From Neoarius graeffei (Eukaryota; Chordata; Actinopteri; Siluriformes; Ariidae), in assembly GCF_027579695.1 (NCBI RefSeq), contig NC_083582.1:32122464-32186463 (forward strand): a DNA stretch of 64,000 nt, given 5' to 3'. Shown here piece by piece: positions 56,247 to 64,000 of the stretch (positions are counted from its first letter, which is position 1; each line of letters starts with the position of its first letter). A model generated the notes under the pieces. It was not told the DNA's origin and made no database searches. It was given only the letters and a program-made list of their open reading frames with translations. A program made the translations under genes and the position numbers.

Positions 56247-57263
56247 ATGTGGTCAAAGGAATTATCTGCAGACCTCAGAAACAGGATTGTGTCAAGGCAT
56301 AGATCTGAAGAAGGGTACAGAAAAATTGCTGCAGCTTTACAGGTCCCAAAGAGCACAGTGGCCACCATCATTCGTAAATGGAAGAAGTTTGGAACCACCA
56401 AGAACCTTCCTGGACCTGGCCGCCCGGCCAAACTGAATGATCGGGGAAGACGGGCCTTGGCCAGGGAGGTGAGCAGGAACCCGAGGGTCACTCTGACAGA
56501 GCTCCAGCGTATCCTTGTGGAGATGGGAGAACCTTTCAGAAGATCAACCATCCAGGCAGCACTCCACAAATCAGGCCTTTATGGTAGAGTGGCCAGACGG
56601 AAGCCAGTCCTTAGTAAAAGGCACATGACAGCCCGCTTGGAGTTGGCCAAACGGCACCTAGAGGACTCTCAAAACATGAGAAACAAGATTCTCTGGTCTG
56701 ATGAAATCAAAATTGAACTTTTTGGCCTGAATACCAAGCATCACGTCTGGAGGAAACCAGGCACCACTCATCACCTGGCTAATGCCATCCCTACAGTGAA
56801 GCATGGCAGTGGCAGCATCATGATGTCGGGATGTTTTTCAGCAGTGGGAACGGGGCAACTAGTCCTGATAGAGGGAAAGATGAATGCAGCTAAGTACACC
56901 AAGATCCTTGAAGAAAACCTGCTCCAGAGCGCTCTGGACCTCAGACTGGGGCGAAGGTTTACCTTCCAACATGATAACGACCCAAAGCACACAGCCAAGA
57001 GAACAAAGGAGTGGCTTCAGAGAAAGTCTGTGAATGTCTTTGAGTGGCCCAGCCAGAGCCCAGACCTGAATCCAATTGAACATCTGTAGAAGGAGCTAAA
57101 AATGGCTGTACCAATGCTCCCCACCCAACCTGACGGAACTTGCAAGGACGTGCCAAGAGGAATGGGCAAAAATGCCCAGAAACAAGTGTGCCAAGCTCGT
57201 AGCTTCTTTCCCAAGACACCTTGAAGTTGTAATTGCTGCCAAAGGTGCATCAACCAAGTATTA
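56247..57263 (+). pseudogene. Tc1-like transposase (family E), nearly complete
   Basis: MWSKELSADLRNRIVSRHRS starts at 56247. The paired-like HTH domain covers about residues 1-115 with GPGRPAKL as linker motif. The catalytic domain has [37 protein letters not shown] and QSPDLNPIEHL. A TAG at 57087 replaces the Trp that follows HL, just after the third catalytic residue, and at least one frameshift lies in the last 60 codons. This is the best preserved transposase of the window, with 280 residues open before the stop. Confidence 0.92.
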
Positions 57264-57489
57264 GGCTAAGGGTGCATACAGATATGTAACCCCTAAATAA
57301 CCTGTTTTTGTCAGTAAAATAAAACTGTATATTTTCTAAAAACCTGCTTTCACTTTGTCATTATGGGCTATTTTGTGTAGAATTTTGTGACAAAAAATGA
57401 ACTCAATCTATTGTAGAATAAGTCTGCAACATAATAAAATGCTGAGAAGGTGAAAGGGGTGTGCAGACTTTCCAGCTTGACTGTATACG

Positions 57490-57750
57490 GGAACTTGCTG
57501 CTAGTCACAATGAGACTCAAATCAAGAAGAATCCTCTTTGTGGGGCACTGTTTTAGAGCCAAAAGGGGAGGTGATATCCTGCCTTCTCCTCTGGAGCCCG
57601 GAGCACTGCTCGGTGAGGTCAAGAAAGTTAACCTACCCCGTCCTAATATCAAGGGACACTGGAATCAGGGTACAGGACCTGAAATTTGCAATGGCTGACA
57701 GGAATGTGTGGAAGAACATTGGACGATTTATCTCGGCCAAAGTCCAATGA
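57490..57750 (+). pseudogene. Non-LTR retrotransposon C-terminal scrap
   Basis: MWGTVLEPKGEVISCLLLWS followed by RDTGIRVQDLKFAMADRNVW resembles the 'DEVISDLLLW...DTG...DL..AM.DR..W' tail found after the RT domain in several animal LINEs. It is frame-disrupted, and there is no RT. Starts right after the Tc1 element. Confidence 0.5.
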
Positions 57751-58798
57751 TGATTTCAAGCATCAGTCCAAATTTATTCTACACTAGTTTATTTGCTAGA
57801 CCATTTCTGGTGGCTCCGGCCTGCAAATTTCAGTGGGTAACCAATGAGCTGTGCAAACTCTCTTCAAGAAAGGACATCATAGTAATCACCTCTTACTTAA
57901 TCTTGGATTTTCTGTGCCAAGTACCAAAGTTGCAAAGCCTTCTGCTGTCTGACTCTTATCTATTCTCTTCCTCCTTGTCAAGATAAAAAAAAACAACAAC
58001 ATTCGTACCTTGTTTTACATTCAGCAGCATAATGAGTCAGGCTTAATCCTATTGTCGGAAATAGATCCTTGGCACTGCCTTGCAGTCAGTGCAAAATGGC
58101 TAATTATAGCACAATTTTTTGAAGGTCACTTCTCATTGCTGTGCTTCAGCCAAAACAGTACAACAATAGATTCTTAGTAATTTATAGTTTCATGTACTAG
58201 TGTCTAGTATTATCAATTCAAGGCTGCTAAACATAGCTGGGATTATCTGGATGGATAAAGAAGTATCAAAGACATTCAGTGTTCAGTTCTTGATTGCTCA
58301 GTTCAGATAAGTGATGAACATACCTGAAGGACTGAAGGACCAGAATGAGGAAAACTGGTCTACGCAGGTTCATTACCCTGGTATAAGTATATAGATTATT
58401 CATATTTAAGCATCGCGCCAGAGAAATGCTTGATGTATAGCATATCACATCATGACATTTACGGCACAAAAAAAGACTTGCCACTGATTGGATTGTCGAA
58501 TGTAAAATGATCAGTGTGGGGATTTGCAGGTTAAGAAAGCTTAGGAGGTTTAATGTCATGACGTCACTTTAATTAGCAGTTGCTTTGATCCCTTCAGCCT
58601 GTAAGCCACCATAGTCTTCCAGCTTGATGGAGGAGACCAGGAGCCTTTAGTGCTTTATGCAGCACTACAGTGTAGGATGCAACTGGGTGAAGGGAAGATC
58701 CAATAAAGCAAGCAACACTGTTTTTCTTCTCCTTCTAGCTTTCTGCAGGTGATGCATCTCCTTTAAGGACGTCTTTACAATTACACACCGGATACAAG
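57751..58798. promoter_or_regulatory. Upstream region of pde6c with OTX/CRX-like motifs
   Basis: TAATCC at 58044-58049 and GGATTA at 58240-58245 match the homeodomain site used by the photoreceptor factor CRX/OTX. TTTAATTAGC lies near 58570. Such short motifs are frequent by chance. An AG at 58738-58739 or 58747-58748 could end a 5' intron. No transposon seen. Confidence 0.3.
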
Positions 58799-61700
58799 AT
58801 GGCAGACAAGGACAGTGTGGAAAAATACCTGGAGAATAACCCACAGTTTGCAAAAGAGTATTTCGATAAGAAGATGAGGCCTGAAGTCATCACTGCTGCT
58901 TTCACAGAGAAGCTTGAGATCAAAGATCCATCCTCCTACAAAGATGTCTCACAGATCCAGGAGGCTGAGATCATATTTGATCTGGTCTTGGAATTACAGA
59001 GCGAATCAGTCATGGAGAACAGCATGCACAAGGTTCTCCAGAGAATATGTATGCTGGTGAACGCAGATCGATGCAGCTACTTTATATCTCGAGCGAGGAA
59101 TGGAATCCCAGAGCTTGCCACGTGTCTTTTTGATGTTACTCCTACCTCCACATTTGAGAGCAATTTGGTCAACCCATTTTCTGAAATTGTGTTCCCCACT
59201 GACATCGGCATAGTTGGGCAAATAGCCACAAGCAAAAAGGGAGTTAACGTTCCTGATGTGAAGCAGGTGAGTGCATATCAAAAGTTTTAGAAAAATCATT
59301 GTAATGACCCTGTATTTTTTTAACTGCTATGTTTAATGTGTACAACGAATGTTTATTAATTGTAAACATACAGTAGTAATTGGCCAAACAAACAGACACA
59401 CCACTTTTAGTACAAAAATTTGAAGAAAAAAAAAATCCAAATTTTAGGTGAACACTTTTAAAATCAGGAGCTGTTTTTACTGTTTAAGGCCCTGCTTTAC
59501 AGAAGTATTCAAATAAAACCAAACCCTTACACATACATGGATTAGTCACTCTTGTTTTTCAGTCATCGCAAGTGATAGTAAGTATCCTGTAAAGCAAATT
59601 ACTTTTCTCTCTTGAACTATTCCATGTATACAAAATTAAGATTTTGAGTTTCAGAATAAAATTAATTCGAGGATACTAGCTGTCCTTGCAAACAGCGTCA
59701 TAATGGTATGGTGGTTTTGTTCATGTTTATTAGAGGAGAGTGTCTAAAATATGAGGAGATAAATTGTTTTCGAGAAAAGTGATTTGCTACAAAATATAGC
59801 ACGCCCACTTTTACACCATTACATAATATTGGAACATTTTTAAACTATTTTTAACTTTAAATAGCCAAAGCCAATTAGATTAGACACCGTTTGAGGTACA
59901 GCCAACAAGCGGACATATATAGCCACTAGATCTTAACAGGCATAAGTAGAAATCGGTATTCAGTCTGCAATCTTGTTCAGTCATAGTTGTGTGAATGTGA
60001 TGTTGGATACATAAATAAGGCATATAAAAATTGTCACGTTTTTCCCTTCATAATTTGTTCGGTCTACAATTTTGATTGTGGTCTTCATTAGGCATCTCGT
60101 TGTTTATAGACAACATTCACGTGTACTCACAGGCTTGGTTCATTTCCATAATTACCACCAATCTATATTTTACCAACGTAGTTTGCAAACAACAACATAA
60201 TTTATTCAAATCAACATTTAAATAAAATAAATCAGTAATTATCATGAAGACGAAGAAGAAGATTCACTTTCTCTCATTATTCATTCCTCCATTCGAATAG
60301 CTGTTCATTTATTACAGCTCTTTTACTCAGACAAGACATAACTGAATTGTTATCCAGTGATCATGAAGCTATCTGTTAAGTTCAGTAAATGTTCATGTGA
60401 ATCTTTCTTCTCTTTTAACAAGAACCCCAAGTTCAGTGACTTTGTAGACAACCAGACAGGATACACCACCAAAAACATGATGGCTGCTCCCATTGTGAGT
60501 GGAAAGGATCTGCTGGGGGTCATCATGGCATTAAACAAAGTTGGAGCAACAGAATTCTCCAAAGCAGATGAAAATGTAAGTAGTTTGGACACTAACAGAC
60601 AAATTAGCAGACAATTGCACATTACAAAACATTTACATGACATTCATGTTTCTTCATTTGGCATATACTGTTATCCAAAATAACGCAGAATAATAATCCA
60701 TCTAGCTTTTAAAGGTCATTAAGTGCAAGAAACAGCCTGCAGGAAGAACTTTGGGACATGTAACTAAACACTAGAGTGCTACAGTCACATTACTGTCACA
60801 AAGCAGGTCAATCTGCAAATTAGAAGGCTAACTTGCAATAATGGTAATATACAGTGTAACAATGCAGCAGTATACACTGATCAGCCATTACAAAACCACT
60901 GACAGGTAAAGTGAATAATATTGATTATCTCATTACAGTGGCACCTGTTAAGGGGTGGGATACATTAGGCAGTAAGAGAACAGTCAGTTCTCAAAGTTGA
61001 TGTGTTCGAAGCAGGAAAAATGGGCGAGCGTAAGGATCTGAGTGACTTTGACAAGGGCTAAATTGTAATGGCGAGACGACTGGGTCTGAGCATCTCCAAA
61101 ATGGCACATCTTATGGGCTGTTCATGGTATGCAGTGGTTAGTACCTACCAAAAGTGGTCCAAGGAAGGTCAACCGGTGAACTGGCGACAGGGTCATGGGT
61201 GTCGAAGGCTCATTGATTCCCATGGGGCACGAAGGCTAGCCCATATGGTCCAATCCCATTGAAGAGCTCCTGTAGCACAAACTGGTGAAAACATTAATGC
61301 TGACTCCTTTCTGTTTTAGCCAGCATTAACTTTGTCAGCAGGAGCTCTTCTGTGGGATTGGACCATATGGGCTAGCCTTCATGCCCCATGCAAATCAACA
61401 AGCCTTCGACAGTCATGACCCTGTCTCTGGTTCACCAGTTGTCCTTCCTTGGACCACTTTTGGTAGGTACTAACCCCTGCATACCGGGAATACCCCACAA
61501 GATGTGCCATTTTGGAGATGCTCAGACCCAGTCATCTAGCCATCACAATTTAGCCCTTGTCAAAGTCACTCAGATCCTTACGCTCGCCCATTTTTCCTGT
61601 TTCCAACACATCAACTTTGAGAACTGACTGTTCTCTTGCTGCCTAATATATCACACCCCTTGACAGGTGCCATTGTAATGAGATAATCAATGTGATTCAT

Positions 61701-64000
61701 TTTACCTGTCAGTGGTTTTAATGTTAAGGCTGATCAGTGTATATTATGTGCAATTAAAAGATCAAATTGATGTGACAACATTTATATTAATAGTGGCGAT
61801 TCAGGTGAACTACAGCTTCCTTGTTCTAAAGTCATGTTCTTGTCATATACGTTTGACATGGGAAGTGACCTCATCACCACACAAAAGTTCTTTTATGAAT
61901 CCACCAAGAACTGGAAAGTTGCTGACTCAAATTCCAGACAGGCTGCCACAGAAATGAATTTAGTCCCATTACGCCTTTCTGTTTTTCCCCCTGACTTTGT
62001 AAAGTATCCTTGTGTTTGTGAAAGGCGCAATATAAATTAAACTTTTTATTCATAGTGCTGCAGTTGCACCATTTAGCAAAATGCATAAGTACCAAGTGTC
62101 TTCAGGAATGCTGCAATGTGTCCTCCAATAGTTTAGTAAAACTTTAACATGTTTAACATTTAACATTTGATTTTGCTTTGCTTGCCACCAACAAGCAATC
62201 TATTTTAAAAAAACATACATTTTACTCTCTTCAAAGCTCTTCAACAAGTACGTAAATTTTGCCTCAATCATCGCTCTTCAGCATTACACCAATTATATGT
62301 GGAACGTAGAATCCAGAAGAAGTCAGGTAACTCATCAATGGAAAAGAACATTCTGTAATGTTCTCATGATGTTTAAAACCAATGGCAAGGCCACATAGGT
62401 GTTGTTCGCTCACTTGTACTGCAGGTTCTTCTTTGGTCTGCCAGCAAAGTATTTGAAGAGTTGACGGACATTGAGAGACAGTTTCACAAAGTTTTGTACA
62501 CTGTGAGAACCTACCTCCAGTGTGAGAGGTACTCTGTAGGGTTACTGGACATGACCAAAGAGAAGGTACGTCATCCATAGTAGAAATACATCACTCACTC
62601 ATTATATGGACCTTTCTAGCATTATCCCATTCTACATGTATTCTTGCTACCCAATCATTGTGTTGTTCTGGTTTAGGAATTCTATGATGAGTGGCCGATT
62701 AAACTGGGAGACGTGGAACCGTACAAGGGCCCCAAGACACCTGATGGCAGGGTATGTGTCTTTTCACTACCATTTTATACTATTTAAAACTGTTAAATAT
62801 GAACTCAGGCAATCAGTATGGCTGATAAACTTCTTTGTATGCTTCACAGGAAATCAACTTCTACAAAATCATTGATTATCTTTTAGAAGCGAAGGAAGAA
62901 ATCAAAGTCATACCGTAAGCACTATTTGTATTTTTACCAGAACCATTGTGTTTATTGTACACTGCACATGTTCACCTACAATGTGTTGCATAGTAAGCTG
63001 AATTGTGCTTGCAATTTCATTTCTTCGCAGGGGACCGCCTGCAGATCACTGGGCCCTTGTTAGTGGACTCCCCACTTATGTAGCTGAAAATGGCTTTGTA
63101 AGTTCTTTTCCTATAAAATATTACCCTCATACACATCTTACAATCCCAATTCCAAAAAAGTTGGGACACTGCGTGAAACATAAATAAAAACAGAATGTGA
63201 AGATTTGCAAATCACAGAAACACTATATTTCATTGAAAATAGTACAAAGATAACATATCAAATGTTGAAACTGAGAAATGTTATTGTTTTTTGAAAAATA
63301 TATGCTCATTTTGAATTTGATATCAGCAACATGTTTCAAAAAAGTTGGGACAGGGGAAACAAAAGACTGAAAAAGTTGTTGCTAAAAAATTAATTAGGTT
63401 AATTGGCAGGTCAGTAACATGATTGGGTATAAGAAGAGCATCCCAGAGAGGCGGAGTCTCTCAGAAGTAAAGATGGGGAGGGGTTCACCGCTCTGTGAAA
63501 GACTGCGTGGGGAAACCGTGCAACAATTTAAGAATAACGTTCCTCAATGTACCGTAAAATTGCAAAGAATTTGGGGAATCACATCATCTATGGCAGTGTT
63601 TCTCAACCACTGGGCCGCAGCCCATTAATGGGCCACGAAGCGCCATCTAGTGGGCCGCAAATTTTTTTCAAGTGGAAGCTAATTTTTACTCGTAGTAGGG
63701 TGCAATTGCTGGGTTGCATCTGATGTCACATTAAGCTACAGTCACGTTACAGCTCGTGATGCTTTGCGATGGGTTATCGATGAAAATGAGGCATTTTGAT
63801 GGCGATATACATGTGAGCTAAAAGTTGTGGTCACACAGCAGGTGAACACTTGACTGTCGCGCCTTTGTGCGCTTGAGTCTGGTGCAGCTCGAGCTGCCGT
63901 GCGCGCTCAAGGAGCGCATTGTGTACGCACTTGGGACCCAGTCATTATGGGAAACACCTGATACTGATTGAGCGCAAATCAGCACACATAGATACAGAAG
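58799..64000 (+). CDS. pde6c: Cone cGMP phosphodiesterase alpha' (5' part)
   Basis: Coding exons in the window: 58799-59266, 60423-60575, 62237-62326, 62425-62565, 62677-62751, 62850-62914, 63031-63097. All have GT-AG borders and the frame is kept, giving about 346 residues; the rest lies beyond the window. The N-terminus is [24 protein letters not shown] spans about residues 75-225, with [20 protein letters not shown] and [20 protein letters not shown]. The start of GAF-B follows: [60 protein letters not shown]. The family hydrolyses cGMP in cone outer segments after transducin activation. The GAF domains bind cGMP and the inhibitory gamma subunit. The HDc catalytic domain and prenylated C-terminus are not included. 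No disruption is seen. Confidence 0.97.
59267..60422. other. pde6c intron 1, nothing recognised
   Basis: AT-rich intron without repeat ends or frames of note. Confidence 0.5.
60873..61741. mobile_element. Head-to-head foldback of a Tc1-like 5' half
   Basis: The left arm starts TACACTGATCAGCCATTACA, and the right arm ends with GGCTGATCAGTGTA. TA flanks it at 60871-60872 and 61742-61743. Both arms encode the transposase N-terminus ([20 protein letters not shown] and [20 protein letters not shown] on the left arm, the same region in reverse on the right). Arms meet near 61300-61325. The catalytic half is absent. It lies in pde6c intron 2. Confidence 0.9.
61744..62236. other. End of pde6c intron 2, nothing recognised
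   Basis: No element ends or frames of note. Confidence 0.4.
63141..63593 (+). mobile_element. Tc1-like fragment of the copy A/B family, in pde6c intron 7
   Basis: The left end CAATCCCAATTCCAAAAAAG follows TA at 63139-63140. A second AAAAAAGTTGGGACAGGGG is at 63337. The transposase start [20 protein letters not shown] (ATG at about 63473) runs to about 63590, where a hAT-like end interrupts it. Confidence 0.85.
63594..64000 (+). mobile_element. hAT-like element, left part (continues past window)
   Basis: CAGTGTTTCTCAACCACTGG with GGCCGCAGCCCATTAATGGG is a typical CAGTG hAT terminus. It begins inside the Tc1 fragment. The right end is outside the window. Confidence 0.65.

Larger units (their letters stand above)
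54169..57483 (+). mobile_element. Tc1-like transposon (family E) split by a LINE
   Basis: CAGTCAAGCCAGAAAGTCTG at the left and CAGACTTTCCAGCTTGACTG at the right are inverted ends, with TA at 54167-54168 and 57484-57485. Inner blocks ACAAAGTGAAAGCAGGTTTT and complement also match. The Rex1-like LINE at 54497-56172 is inserted before the transposase. Without it the element would be about 1.6 kb, normal for this family. Confidence 0.94.

Overview
The window is nuclear DNA of a ray-finned (teleost) fish. It has spliced vertebrate genes with GT-AG introns, fish-type Tc1, hAT, PIF/Harbinger and non-LTR elements, and a tRNA-derived SINE. I cannot name the species. Three host genes are readable and keep the order known from human chromosome 10q23: cep55 (+, coding exons 31888-48508), rbp4 (-, 50433-51511) and the first seven exons of pde6c (+, 58799 to beyond the window end). 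The human gene FFAR4, which sits between CEP55 and RBP4 in mammals, is not seen in the 1.9 kb between cep55 and rbp4.

Layout. 1-31.7 kb is almost entirely transposable elements: a Tc1-like copy, an L1-clade LINE with three SINEs inside it, a ~3.3 kb palindrome with a Harbinger-type MITE at its centre, a minus-strand L1 with an apparently intact ORF1 and two later insertions, a second Tc1-like copy, a tRNA-Gln-like sequence, and a Harbinger-derived element with perfect 40-bp ends. A span with hAT-like ends (21.9-31.0 kb) contains a ~6.9 kb simple-sequence array whose + strand almost lacks G.

31.9-48.6 kb is cep55. Its 10.7-kb intron 2 holds a four-deep nest of DNA transposons, a hAT-like element with an 8-bp target duplication, and an element carrying a RecQ-helicase-like fragment. 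Its 0.86-kb intron 3 is about 83% one near-perfect palindrome. Its intron 4 carries a dead Tc1. A further element with terminal inverted repeats starts in the cep55 3' UTR and appears to carry the gene's poly(A) signal.

50.4-51.7 kb is rbp4, with a TATA box and a non-coding first exon. 54.2-57.5 kb is a Tc1-like element split by a Rex1/CR1-like LINE. 58.8-64 kb is pde6c, with a head-to-head foldback of half Tc1 elements in intron 2 and a Tc1 fragment cut by a hAT end in intron 7.

Function: Cep55 is the midbody scaffold that recruits ESCRT at abscission. Rbp4 is the secreted retinol carrier. Pde6c is the catalytic subunit of cone phosphodiesterase. They share a conserved neighbourhood but not an operon; the two vitamin A/vision genes are divergently oriented about 7 kb apart. 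Gene structures come from reading splice sites and comparing remembered family sequences. Transposon families are assigned from ends, target duplications and protein motifs, without database searches.
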